DNA of 35,912 bases from an uncultured Rikenellaceae bacterium (GCA_947176715.1 CAMWRR010000002.1:1-35912), one strand, 5' to 3'. Positions 15,735-23,113 are shown, numbered from the stretch's first letter. Numbers and translations are program-made. Notes: a model not told the origin generated them from the letters alone.

Positions 15735-16100
15735 CTAAGATCGGTCACCGTCGAACTTTTCGATGCTTTTCAATATCAATATATTGCGTCCGATAGAATC
15801 GAAATAACGCAACGGACAGAATATGCTTTTGAAGCTCTCCGACAGAACTATCGCCGCCAGCCCGCCGACAAACGCACCGAGCGCATACGTAGGGGCTATC
15901 AAATAGACGGCCAAAACCATTATGGGCACAACCTTTATTATCGTAGTGTTGATGGCATAGACCCGCTTGAAACGACGGTATCGTCTCTCCAACAACGCGA
16001 TATGGGCTTTCACCGCCTCCTTGTCCTTGAGATGTCCGGCGAGGTGGTTCTCCTCCTCTTTGGAGTAGAACTTGTATTGACCTAACAGGAACTCTATCAT
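15735..16100 (-). CDS. Small membrane protein of unknown function
   Basis: The 121-residue product begins MIEFLLGQYKFYSKEEENH, has an amphipathic basic helix (about residues 30-55) and two adjacent hydrophobic segments (about 56-95), then a basic-acidic tail. The ATG at 16100 is chosen because it starts 10 bp after the stop of the upstream barrel gene. A longer in-frame start would overlap that gene and add a sequence unlike a protein start. I recognise no family. It is very likely co-transcribed with the barrel gene at 16111. Confidence 0.65.
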   Translation of the reverse strand: MIEFLLGQYKFYSKEEENHLAGHLKDKEAVKAHIALLERRYRRFKRVYAINTTIIKVVPIMVLAVYLIAPTYALGAFVGGLAAIVLSESFKSIFCPLRYFDSIGRNILILKSIEKFDGDRS

Positions 16101-16110
16101 AGTCTTACCG

Positions 16111-16722
16111 TCAGAAACGCCATCCCAAGGCCACCTGCCATGTGCCGTTCTTGCCGTCCACGCCATCAATCAGACGGTTGAGCGTCCATTGGTCTACCAC
16201 TCCGCTCGTGTCGGTATAGGTATAATCGTCCTTAACCATGTCGAGGAAGCCGAAATTGTAGTTTACACCGACATTGAGGCCGAACTTGAACTGATATCCC
16301 AGCCCGGCGATACCGCCCATGTCCCATTTGCGGAACATATCCTTTACGCGCACCTTGGTGCCGCCCACCTTGACCTTGCCGTTGATACGCGCCGAGAACT
16401 GAGGCCCCAGATAGGTGTGGAACCCGGCTACGATGGGGATTTTGGCCACGATGGGGAAGTTGAAGTAACCCACACGCAATTTGGCGTTATCGACCTTGGC
16501 ACCCTGTTGCGAATAGAGCGCACCCACCTCTATGCCGAACGAACGGGAGATGTTGTAACCGGCAAAAAGACCTCCGGTCAACCCCAGCTTGGAGTCTGCC
16601 CGCGAACGCGTTATCTTGGATGCGTTGAAACCTATGCGCGGACCCCAGCCGAAACCGACCTGAGCCTCGGCCGAAGCCGCCGCCGTTATAACAAATGCCA
16701 TTATCAGCAATATCTTTTTCAT
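16111..16722 (-). CDS. Porin-family outer-membrane beta-barrel protein
   Basis: The 203-residue product has a Sec signal (MKKILLIMAFVITAAASAEA-Q) followed by GFGWGPRIGFNASKI, the typical first strand of OMP_b-brl_2 porin-family proteins. Further strands include YNISRSFGIEVGALYSQQGA and GYFNFPIVAKIP, and the protein ends WQVALGWRF with a C-terminal aromatic. Its function is unknown; such barrels are abundant in Bacteroidetes. The start at 16722 is the MKK start of the signal peptide; 11 upstream in-frame residues are ignored. It has a good promoter at 16824-16853 and is followed 10 bp later by the small membrane protein. Confidence 0.85.
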   Translation of the reverse strand: MKKILLIMAFVITAAASAEAQVGFGWGPRIGFNASKITRSRADSKLGLTGGLFAGYNISRSFGIEVGALYSQQGAKVDNAKLRVGYFNFPIVAKIPIVAGFHTYLGPQFSARINGKVKVGGTKVRVKDMFRKWDMGGIAGLGYQFKFGLNVGVNYNFGFLDMVKDDYTYTDTSGVVDQWTLNRLIDGVDGKNGTWQVALGWRF

Positions 16723-16823
16723 AATCACGCTATTTGTCGTTATTTGGATCTGCATGGAGATAATCGAGCCGAAAGCAACCGCAAACCTGTACGGGCATTG
16801 CTTGCCGCAAGTTTATCCTAATG

Positions 16824-16853
16824 TAAAGATAGGAAATTTTGTTGTCGCATCAA
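16824..16853 (-). promoter_or_regulatory. Promoter of the barrel/small-membrane-protein operon
   Basis: On the minus strand TTG (16853-16851), 19 bp, TATCTTTA (16831-16824), one mismatch from consensus. The leader is about 95 nt. Confidence 0.6.
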
Positions 16854-16984
16854 ATTTTTATTTCCGAGGCGCATTTTCATACATCAGGCCGCATATTGCT
16901 TTGACTGTCTACCGAATATGCGTGTTTGCAGAATAATAAGTCCGATATTGCAACGACATCAAAGTTTCGGTCGGCTTGGCGGAT

Positions 16985-16998
16985 AGCGGACCGCACCT
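16985..16998 (+). repeat. Inverted copy of part of the GC-rich intergenic repeat
   Basis: AGCGGACCGCACCT is the exact reverse complement of 7272-7285. It sits in the 300-bp gap between the barrel operon promoter and the truncated BRO gene, where I see no gene. Flanking bases match the repeat only weakly. Confidence 0.4.
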
Positions 16999-17224
16999 TA
17001 CGGCAGGCAGAAATTCCGCCACACTAAGCCCCGCAGGAGAGAGCCGCCAAGCCATTCCGACGGGTTTATTCGCGCGCTTTTCCGCACATCGCATCGCCGT
17101 GGAAACGATGAGACCGAACTGCAATAACAAAGAAGACACGACACCTATAATAAAAACCAGACACAACCGACCCGATATTTCCGGATGCCTCACAAAATAT
17201 GTCGAGAAAAACGAATAGTATACC

Positions 17225-17232
17225 TATATTTG
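17225..17232 (+). promoter_or_regulatory. -7 element TATATTTG of the truncated BRO gene
   Basis: A full -7 match lies 20 bp before the ATG at 17253, so the gene fragment may still be transcribed. No TTG at the usual spacing. Confidence 0.45.
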
Positions 17233-17252
17233 TAACAGGCAAAACCAGAAAC

Positions 17253-17510
17253 ATGGCACGACAGACAGCCATAAAGATATTCGAGGAGCGACGGGTGCGC
17301 ACCGTTTGGGACGACGAAAAGGAGGTGTGGTACTTCTCCGTGGTAGACGTGGTATCGGTGCTGACAGACAGCATCGACTCACGCAAATACTGGAACAAGC
17401 TCAAACAGAGGCTCAAAGAGGAGGGAAATGAAACGGTGACAAATTGTCACCAGTTGAAAATGCCCGCCGCCGACGGCAAGATGCGCCTCACGGACGTGGC
17501 CTATACCGCA
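17253..17510 (+). pseudogene. Truncated BRO-N / phage-antirepressor-like gene
   Basis: The frame begins MARQTAIKIFEERRVRTVWD and shows the Bro-N pattern: EVWYFSVVDVVSVLTDSID, RKYWNKLKQRLKEEGNE and QLKMPAADGKMRLTDVA. Intact relatives (Bro-N/DinD-type proteins of roughly 250-300 residues) continue well beyond this point. Here the similarity stops at LTDVA. The frame then runs into the terminator hairpin and the antisense of tRNA-Leu, where the residues (KNERPGKRPL...) are meaningless. The open frame nominally extends to 17597. Promoter and start codon survive. It is probably the remnant of an integrated element or of gene loss beside the tRNA. Confidence 0.7.
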
Positions 17511-17546
17511 AAAAACGAGAGGCCCGGTAAAAGACCTCTCGTTTTT
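17510..17546 (-). terminator. Bidirectional terminator of tRNA-Leu(UAG)
   Basis: AAAAAACGAGAGG (17510-17522) pairs with CCTCTCGTTTTT (17535-17546). It ends the tRNA transcript on the minus strand and would also end transcription of the truncated BRO gene. Confidence 0.85.
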
Positions 17547-17548
17547 CG

Positions 17549-17630
17549 TGCGGATGAAGGGACTCGAACCCCCACGGCTTGCGCCACCAGATCCTAAGTC
17601 TGGCGTGGCTACCAATTACACCACATCCGC
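17549..17630 (-). tRNA. tRNA-Leu (anticodon UAG)
   Basis: The 82-nt gene has acceptor arms GCGGATG/CATCCGC and discriminator A, with no encoded CCA. It has a D-loop with AATTGGTAG, an anticodon loop CTTAGGA giving UAG, a long variable arm (TGGCGCAAGCCGT region) as expected for the class II tRNA-Leu, and the T-loop GTTCGAGTC. It reads CUA and, by wobble, other CUN codons. It has its own promoter and terminator. Confidence 0.96.
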
Positions 17631-17696
17631 AACGGTCATGCGTAAACTCATCCTGACAATCGAAAAGATTCGTCAGACAGCTACGTTTATCCATTG

Positions 17697-17727
17697 CAAA
17701 GATAGACTATTTTTCGTTCCCGTGCAA
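17697..17727 (-). promoter_or_regulatory. tRNA-Leu(UAG) promoter
   Basis: Minus strand: TTG (17727-17725), 20 bp, TATCTTTG (17704-17697), a perfect consensus, about 60 nt ahead of the tRNA. Confidence 0.75.
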
Positions 17728-17753
17728 ATCGGGGAGTTAATCCCGTCGGCAAC

Positions 17754-18596
17754 CTACCTGTCGGCCCGCCGTAACCGCCGTCTTGTCGCCGCCGCCTTGA
17801 AAAGTCGCGCCATAACGTAGAGTGCCACGAGCACTATTACCGACGATGCCCCCGGCGGAAGCTGGGTGCGGTAGCTGACGAAAAGACCCGTTACGAGACC
17901 CGTTACGGCCACCGCCACGGCACCTGCGGTTATGTGACCGAAGCGTCGTGCCACCGAGGCCGACACGAGCGGCGGAATGGTGAAGAGCGACACTAAAAGC
18001 ATCACCCCCACAAGGCGTATGGTGATGACCACGGAGGCGGCCACCACGGCCAACATCACGGCATCGACCACCGCCACCCTTATCTTCTGAGTCTTGGCGA
18101 ATCCGGCGTCGAATGCCACGAAGATTATATTTCGGCCCCACAACCCGAACAGAAGCACCAAAACCGCGGCCAACGCGGCGCTCCACCACAACAGGGGTGT
18201 GGTGATGGTGAGTATCGACCCGAACAGGAAGCTCATGAGGTTGGGGGTGTATCCGGGGGTCAGGAATATGAATACTATGCCGACAGCCATACCCAAGGCC
18301 CACAGCACCCCTATGGCGGAGTCTTCGCGTACCTTTCCGGCGGCAATGAAACGCTCCAGCCCCAACGCCGACGCCACGGAGAATAGCAACGCCCCCAAAA
18401 GCGGGTCGAAACCGAAATAGCAGGCCATACCTATGCCGCCGAAAGAGGCGTGGGTGATGCCTCCGCTGAGGAACACCAACCGCCGGGCCACTATGTAGCT
18501 GCCCGTTATGCCGCACACTATGCCGCATAACAGAGATGCCGTCAGCGCGTTCTGCAGAAAGGCGAAACGCGATATGTCGGATATGAAATCAATCAC
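17754..18596 (-). CDS. Metal ABC transporter permease (ABC-3 / ZnuB family)
   Basis: The 280-residue inner-membrane permease of the zinc/manganese/iron importer class has eight to nine hydrophobic segments. Family features are an early GIVCGITGSYIVARRLVFLS, then GGITHASFGGIGMACYFG (the HASFGGIG motif), and a late RLVGVMLLVSLFTIPPLVSA. I chose GTG at 18596 (VIDFISDISRFAFLQNAL), since ABC-3 permeases begin with such a stretch. Longer frames start inside the hairpin at 18624-18661, which cannot be a natural N-terminus. No ATPase or binding protein of this system is adjacent, so partners must be encoded elsewhere. Confidence 0.88.
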   Translation of the reverse strand: MIDFISDISRFAFLQNALTASLLCGIVCGITGSYIVARRLVFLSGGITHASFGGIGMACYFGFDPLLGALLFSVASALGLERFIAAGKVREDSAIGVLWALGMAVGIVFIFLTPGYTPNLMSFLFGSILTITTPLLWWSAALAAVLVLLFGLWGRNIIFVAFDAGFAKTQKIRVAVVDAVMLAVVAASVVITIRLVGVMLLVSLFTIPPLVSASVARRFGHITAGAVAVAVTGLVTGLFVSYRTQLPPGASSVIVLVALYVMARLFKAAATRRRLRRADR

Positions 18597-18623
18597 TTCA
18601 AGCCGGGTTGGATAAGTATAAAT

Positions 18624-18661
18624 GGCCGCCCCGGAAGAGCGCATATCTCTCCGGGGCGGCC
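18624..18661 (-). terminator. Strong GC-rich hairpin between small gene and permease
   Basis: GGCCGCCCCGGA-A-GAG pairs with CTCTCCGGGGCGGCC around a seven-base loop: a 15-bp stem with one bulged base. On the minus strand it follows the small gene by 11 bp and is trailed by ATTTATAC rather than a T-run. Probably a terminator; an attenuator or a leader structure of the permease is the alternative. Confidence 0.6.
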
Positions 18662-18672
18662 GCAATGCCGCA

Positions 18673-18852
18673 TTATGCCGACATGTCGTCGGAAAGCGTA
18701 AACCCGTCGTCGGAGAACAGATCGTGCAACAGATCGTCTATCATGGCGAGTTGATGATCGCCCTGACATACCGCCCTGAGCATCAGTTCGTCGTCGCCGG
18801 CATACACCGTTACGGGTTCGTCATGTTTTTTACCGGAGGAGAGTTCGACCAT
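18673..18852 (-). CDS. Small hypothetical acidic protein
   Basis: The 59-residue frame begins MVELSSGKKHDEPVTVYAGD and has an acidic, helix-prone C-terminal half. No motif is recognised and no cysteine pair, signal or membrane segment is seen. It lies 68 bp after the hydrolase gene and just before the GC-rich hairpin, as a last gene of that transcript would. The ATG at 18852 is preferred over an in-frame TTG two codons upstream. The position between two ordinary genes on the same strand supports it moderately. Confidence 0.45.
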   Translation of the reverse strand: MVELSSGKKHDEPVTVYAGDDELMLRAVCQGDHQLAMIDDLLHDLFSDDGFTLSDDMSA

Positions 18853-18920
18853 AGGCAAATGATTTTATTCCGGCCGGTTTCGACCGGGTGTTTGCAGATA
18901 GAACGCTTATTGCGGATGTT

Positions 18921-20243
18921 TTATTGTATCTTCCTCAACTCTTTGGCCAATTCCCATATCCGTTTGCGGTAGCTTCCGCCTATGGTCTTGTCTATGCGCG
19001 AGGGATATACGCCGTTTGTGAGCAACACCGCGTAGAGGTCTAACGACGGATCGCACCAGAAATAGGTGCCTGTGAAGCCCGTGTGGCCGTATGACGAGGC
19101 GCTGTAAGGCTCCGTCTTAAGCCTGTCGAAGCCGAGACCGCGGTTGACACGGCTCGACGGCGACATCTGTTCGGAGGTGAACAGGCGCAACACCTCGGGC
19201 TTTATTATCTGCATGCCGTTCCATCTGCCGCCGGCAAGAAACATCTGGCACAGCGAGGCTACGTCGAGTCCGTCGGCGAAAAGGCCTGCATTGCCGCACA
19301 CCCCGCCGAGCGATGCGCTCATCTCGTCGTGTACGTATCCGCGCACCGTGTCGTGGCGCATGAGCAGGTCGTATTCGGTGGGGGCTATTCTGCTTATGTC
19401 GCTCCACTCCAACGGCTTGTAGCCTATGTTGTTCAGCCCCATGCGCCGGTATATGGAGCCTGCGAATCGGTCGAGACTCTCACCGCTGAGCTCCTCTACG
19501 GCCTGTTGCAACAGGTAGAAGTTGAGACAGCTGTAACGGTAACGGCCGCGTCGTTCGGGTTGATAGGAGGCCACCACCGCCGAGTCTATGGCCGAGAGCA
19601 GAGTGGGACGCACCCATAACCCGGGCGATACGCCGAAGATGGTTGTGCTGTCGGGCGTGAGGCTGACGTAACGATCGTCGTAGACGAACGTGTCGACCAC
19701 GTATGTGGAGGCGTCAACCGCCACCGTGTGCAACGAGTCGCGTTTGGTACTCAGTAGCCTGACCGAGTCGGCCACAGGCCTGCACGTCAGCTCGCACACG
19801 TATATCACCGGCTTCATTCCCGAGGTGTGACGCAGAAGGTCGCGCACCGTTATGTCGGCCACTGGGGTATCGCCGTAGCGCGGGACAACGGCACCCAGCC
19901 TGTCGGAGAGCTTTATGCGCCCCTCGCCGTAGAGGGTCATAACGGCCAGAGTGGTGGACATCACTTTGGTGACGGAGGCCAGGTCGTAGAGGTCCGTCTC
20001 GGTGACCCTGTGCCCGCCGCTGTAATCGAACGAGCCTACGGCCGTGGAGTATATGACACCGTTTTTACCGCCTATCACCAACTGCCCGCCGGGGAAATAT
20101 CGCCCGGCCACGCCTTGCATGAGGTAGTTCTCTATCTTGCGTTCGGTGGCTTTGCGCAGTGCCGCCGGATCGGCAGGGTCGGCGGCCCGAACGGAGCATA
20201 CCGCAAGAAGAGACAGAATAAGAATGGATACGTAGGACTTCAT
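18921..20243 (-). CDS. Serine beta-lactamase-like hydrolase, exported
   Basis: The 440-residue protein has a signal peptide (MKSYVSILILSLLAVCSVRA) and a class C beta-lactamase/DD-peptidase-type fold. The nucleophile motif SxxK is SVTK (within DLASVTKVMSTT, about residue 90). The second motif YxN appears as YSCLN (within RYRYSCLNFYLLQQA). HTG (GHTGFTGTYFW) stands in place of the KTG triad. Such proteins act as periplasmic peptidases or esterases, and close relatives form the C-terminal half of Bacteroidetes NagZ-hydrolase fusions, which suggests cell-wall turnover. That link is inference; antibiotic hydrolysis should not be assumed. The start at the signal-peptide Met is preferred to an upstream Met at 20279, which precedes the promoter. 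Confidence 0.88.
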   Translation of the reverse strand: MKSYVSILILSLLAVCSVRAADPADPAALRKATERKIENYLMQGVAGRYFPGGQLVIGGKNGVIYSTAVGSFDYSGGHRVTETDLYDLASVTKVMSTTLAVMTLYGEGRIKLSDRLGAVVPRYGDTPVADITVRDLLRHTSGMKPVIYVCELTCRPVADSVRLLSTKRDSLHTVAVDASTYVVDTFVYDDRYVSLTPDSTTIFGVSPGLWVRPTLLSAIDSAVVASYQPERRGRYRYSCLNFYLLQQAVEELSGESLDRFAGSIYRRMGLNNIGYKPLEWSDISRIAPTEYDLLMRHDTVRGYVHDEMSASLGGVCGNAGLFADGLDVASLCQMFLAGGRWNGMQIIKPEVLRLFTSEQMSPSSRVNRGLGFDRLKTEPYSASSYGHTGFTGTYFWCDPSLDLYAVLLTNGVYPSRIDKTIGGSYRKRIWELAKELRKIQ

Positions 20244-20266
20244 GTCAAACAAAAACGTTTGGAGTG

Positions 20267-20274
20267 CAAAGATA
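20267..20274 (-). promoter_or_regulatory. -7 element of the hydrolase gene
   Basis: TATCTTTG on the minus strand, 23 bp before the ATG at 20243. No TTG at normal spacing. Confidence 0.5.
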
Positions 20275-20290
20275 CCCAATTATACGTGAC

Positions 20291-20356
20291 TTTGCATACG
20301 GAGAGGACATTTTTAATATATGTAAAAATTGAATTTGCATACCATAATTTGCATAC
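20291..20356 (+). promoter_or_regulatory. Three copies of TTTGCATAC between divergent promoters
   Basis: TTTGCATAC occurs at 20291-20299, 20334-20342 and 20348-20356. The second and third sit in an 11-bp direct repeat (AATTTGCATAC); the third contains the TTG of the gpsA promoter. It could be an operator for a regulator of the divergent pair, or a by-product of AT-rich promoter sequence. Confidence 0.3.
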
Positions 20357-20379
20357 TCGGGATAAAATACCTATCTTTA
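20349..20379 (+). promoter_or_regulatory. gpsA promoter
   Basis: TTG (20349-20351), 20 bp, TATCTTTA (20372-20379), one mismatch. The leader is about 90 nt. Confidence 0.6.
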
Positions 20380-20473
20380 GAAATCGTTTCGGGGGCCGTA
20401 GCTGCTAAGACGAGAGCGGCGCCGGACATATTACGGCATGTGCTCCGGACGATCTCCAAACAATGATTGCGAC

Positions 20474-21379
20474 ATGAGTTTCAGAATAGACGAATCCGCA
20501 CGCGTGGCGGTGATAGGTTACGGCAGCTGGGCCACTGCGCTCGTTAAGATGTTGCTCGAGAACGAGCCTGTCGTGGGCTGGCACATACGCAACGCCGAGG
20601 TAGCCGACCACATACGCGAGCACGGCAACAACCCCAAATACCTAAGCGGCGTGCATTTCGACACCGGCAAATTACGGATATCGGGAGACATCGACGAGAC
20701 GGTCTCATGGGCCGACATAGTGGTGCTGGCCACTCCGTCGGCGTTTCTCGGCAAGACACTGGAGCCGCTTACGGTATCGCTGGAGGACAAATTCGTGCTC
20801 TCGGCCATCAAGGGCATAATACCGGAGAGCTACGTCACCGTAGCCGAGTATGTCAACGAACATTACGGCCTCCCGTTCGACCGCATAGGCATCATAACAG
20901 GCCCCTGTCATGCCGAGGAGGTGGCGCTGGAGCGTCTCTCCTATCTCAATCTGGTCTGCAAGAGCGAGGACAACGCCCGCATGCTGGCCGCCAAGTTCTC
21001 GACACCTTATATAAACACCAACACGGCCACCGACATATACGGCACCGAGTATGCCGCCGTACTCAAGAACATATACGCCATAGCCGTGGGGATATGCCAC
21101 GGACTGGGTTACGGCGACAACTTCCAGAGCGTGCTCATAGCCAACGCGGCCCGGGAGATGAACCACTTCCTCGAGAGCACCTATCCGTCGGAACGCGACA
21201 CCGACACCTCCGCCTATCTGGGCGACCTGCTGGTGACATCCTATTCGCAGTTCAGCCGCAACCGCAGCTTCGGCATGATGATAGGCAAGGGCTACTCGGT
21301 ACGCAGCGCGCAGATAGAGATGAACATGGTTGCGGAGGGCTATTACGCCTCCTATTGCATAGACCAGATCAACCGTTAG
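20474..21379 (+). CDS. gpsA: Glycerol-3-phosphate dehydrogenase [NAD(P)+], interrupted by an in-frame TAG
   Basis: GpsA reduces dihydroxyacetone phosphate to sn-glycerol-3-phosphate for phospholipid synthesis. Visible motifs are the dinucleotide fold VAVIGYGSWATAL (the family usually has GGGSWATA), the AIKG lysine segment, GPCHAEEVA, and the substrate and catalytic region AAVLKNIYAIAVGICHGLGYGDN. The frame from ATG 20474 reaches TAG at 21377-21379 after 301 codons. The next 33 codons in the same frame (RKVVMPIADTVYRILYMKK, then KLR and TAA at 21481) are the normal GpsA C-terminus, so the full gene would be about 334 residues. As written the product lacks its last 34 residues. It stands first in a gpsA-pgi pair, as in many Bacteroidetes. 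Confidence 0.9.
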   Translation: MSFRIDESARVAVIGYGSWATALVKMLLENEPVVGWHIRNAEVADHIREHGNNPKYLSGVHFDTGKLRISGDIDETVSWADIVVLATPSAFLGKTLEPLTVSLEDKFVLSAIKGIIPESYVTVAEYVNEHYGLPFDRIGIITGPCHAEEVALERLSYLNLVCKSEDNARMLAAKFSTPYINTNTATDIYGTEYAAVLKNIYAIAVGICHGLGYGDNFQSVLIANAAREMNHFLESTYPSERDTDTSAYLGDLLVTSYSQFSRNRSFGMMIGKGYSVRSAQIEMNMVAEGYYASYCIDQINR

Positions 21380-21481
21380 CGCAAGGTGGTGATGCCGATA
21401 GCCGACACCGTTTACAGAATACTATACATGAAGAAGCCCGCCGCCGCCGAGATAAGGACCCTTACGGGCAAGTTGAGGTAA
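21380..21481 (+). pseudogene. gpsA: C-terminal remainder of gpsA beyond the premature stop
   Basis: Thirty-three codons in frame with gpsA continue after the TAG and end at a TAA. They include MPIADTVYRILYMKKP and TLTGKLR, which correspond to the conserved GpsA tail (usually MPI-AVY-ILY...LLT-LR). No frameshift is present; one base change from AAG or CAG to TAG would explain it. Confidence 0.8.
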
Positions 21482-21527
21482 GGCCCGGTATTTGCTGTCG
21501 TCGATTCGGAAAACAAATAATAGCATA

Positions 21528-22892
21528 ATGATGACAAAGGTAAGAATATCGTTGGACAGAATAACGCAATTCGTGTCCAAGAAAGACATAGCGACCCTTG
21601 TGCCCCTTATGGAGAGATGCAACCGCACCGTTCATAAAGGCGACGGCAGAGGCAGCGATTTTCTCGGCTGGGTCAACCTCCCCTCGTCCATAGGCAAGAA
21701 ACAGATTGCCGACATAACGGAGTGCGCCGACGCGTTGCGTGCCATCTCGGAGGTGGTGATAGTGATAGGCATAGGCGGCTCCTATCTCGGCGCCAAGGCC
21801 GTAATGGAGGCTCTAACCCCCTCATTCGCGGCGTTCGACAGCCGCAAGGGGCAGCCGTTGGTGCTCTTCGCAGGCCATAACATCAGCGAGGATTACATGG
21901 CCGAGCTGCTCGCCTTCATAAAGGAACGCTCCTTCTCGCTGATAGTCATATCCAAGTCGGGGACCACTACCGAGCCGGCCATAGCGTTCCGTCTGCTCAG
22001 GGAGGAGCTCGAGAAGAGATACGGGCGTCGCGAGGCGGCATCGCGCATAGTGGCGGTGACCGACAGCTCGCGCGGGGCGTTGCGCACGTTATGCGACAAG
22101 GAGGGCTACAAAAGCTACGTCATACCCGACAACGTAGGGGGGCGTTTCTCCGTACTCACCCCGGTAGGGCTTCTGCCCCTCGCCGTGGCAGGCATCGACA
22201 TAGCCCGTCTGGTCAAAGGGGCCGCGGCAATGGAGAAAGCGACCGCCGAGGAGGTATCTTTCGAGGAGAATCCGGCAATGCAATATGCGGCGGCACGTTA
22301 CGCCCTCTACACCAAGCTGGGCAAGAAGGTGGAGCTGTTGGTATCGTTCGAGCCCAAGCTGCAATACTTTGCCGAGTGGTGGAAGCAGCTATACGGCGAG
22401 AGCGAGGGCAAGGAGGGCAAGGGCATCATGCCCCACAGCGCGGTATTCACCACCGACCTGCACTCAATGGGCCAGTACATACAACAGGGCGAGCGTATCA
22501 TGTTCGAGACGGTGATAAGCGTAGGCAAGCCGTCGGGACGCGTCGTCATAAAGAGCGACAAGGCCAACCTCGACGGTCTCAACTTCCTGGCAGGCAAACG
22601 GCTATGCGAGGTCAACCGCATGGCTGAGCTGGGCACCATGCTCGCACACGTAGACGGCGGCGTACCCAACATCGCCATAGAGATAGACACCATAAACGCC
22701 GAGACCGTAGGTATGTTGCTATACATGTTCGAGAAAGCCGTAGCCATCAGCGGGTATGCCATCGACATAAACCCGTTCGACCAGCCGGGCGTGGAAGAAT
22801 ACAAACGAAACATGTTCGCCCTCCTCAACAAACCCGGCTACGAAGAAGAAGGCGAAAAACTCAAAAAAAGAATCTCCGCAGGGGGGGCATAG
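21528..22892 (+). CDS. pgi: Glucose-6-phosphate isomerase
   Basis: Pgi interconverts glucose-6-phosphate and fructose-6-phosphate in the cytosol. The 454-residue length fits the shorter bacterial form. Visible motifs are VVIVIGIGGSYLGAKAVMEAL and VISKSGTTTEPAIAFRLLRE (phosphate binding), VGGRFSVLTPVGLLP, the catalytic QLYGESEGKEGKGIMP region, and NPFDQPGVEEYKRNMFALL near the C-terminus. The tandem ATGATG at 21528-21533 leaves the exact start open by one codon. It follows gpsA by 46 bp. The stop codon lies in the loop of its own terminator hairpin. Confidence 0.96.
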   Translation: MMTKVRISLDRITQFVSKKDIATLVPLMERCNRTVHKGDGRGSDFLGWVNLPSSIGKKQIADITECADALRAISEVVIVIGIGGSYLGAKAVMEALTPSFAAFDSRKGQPLVLFAGHNISEDYMAELLAFIKERSFSLIVISKSGTTTEPAIAFRLLREELEKRYGRREAASRIVAVTDSSRGALRTLCDKEGYKSYVIPDNVGGRFSVLTPVGLLPLAVAGIDIARLVKGAAAMEKATAEEVSFEENPAMQYAAARYALYTKLGKKVELLVSFEPKLQYFAEWWKQLYGESEGKEGKGIMPHSAVFTTDLHSMGQYIQQGERIMFETVISVGKPSGRVVIKSDKANLDGLNFLAGKRLCEVNRMAELGTMLAHVDGGVPNIAIEIDTINAETVGMLLYMFEKAVAISGYAIDINPFDQPGVEEYKRNMFALLNKPGYEEEGEKLKKRISAGGA

Positions 22893-22902
22893 CCCCCTTT
22901 TT
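22882..22902 (+). terminator. pgi terminator overlapping the stop codon
   Basis: GGGGGC-ATA-GCCCCC followed by five T residues. The TAG stop (22890-22892) is in the hairpin loop and first stem base, so translation to the end disrupts the hairpin. Confidence 0.8.
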
Positions 22903-23071
22903 GAATCAACTTTATATGCCGGTGAATCCATTGCATGTTAGTGAAAACGGCATGTCCGGTGTGTCGATTGAACAGTGGAGGGTGACTGCGTAAGGGCATG
23001 AGACAAATGCCTTTTGAATAATAACGGCATATTCGACATCAAATCGATTGTGTGAGACATAGAGGCTGACA

Positions 23072-23095
23072 AGAATAGAAAATATTCTACATTTG
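23072..23095 (+). promoter_or_regulatory. Promoter with overlapping palindrome, ABC importer operon
   Basis: TACATTTG (23088-23095) is a full -7 match about 20 bp before the ATG. A palindrome AGAATA-N5-TATTCT (23072-23088) ends on its first base, a good place for a repressor. No riboswitch fits the 13-nt leader. The gap 22903-23071 contains a weak ATGCCG/CGGCAT inverted repeat and nothing else recognised. Confidence 0.5.
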
Positions 23096-23113
23096 CATCG
23101 GAAATACTTTACG

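Noticed and set aside
18596-18665. An ATG at 18665 as start of the metal permease
   Set aside because: It lies within the 15-bp GC hairpin and adds residues unlike a permease N-terminus; the GTG at 18596 begins the normal family N-terminus.
21377-21379. Reassignment of TAG to an amino acid in this organism
   Set aside because: Several genes in the window (1617, 10011, 22890, 34603) end at TAG with no conserved protein extension, so the gpsA TAG is better explained by mutation, error or local readthrough.
22903-23113. A cobalamin riboswitch upstream of the BtuF-like gene
   Set aside because: I looked for the B12-box core and the GCCACTG signature on both strands and found only a loose GGTGAATCC. 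The -7 element lies too close to the ATG to leave room for a riboswitch.
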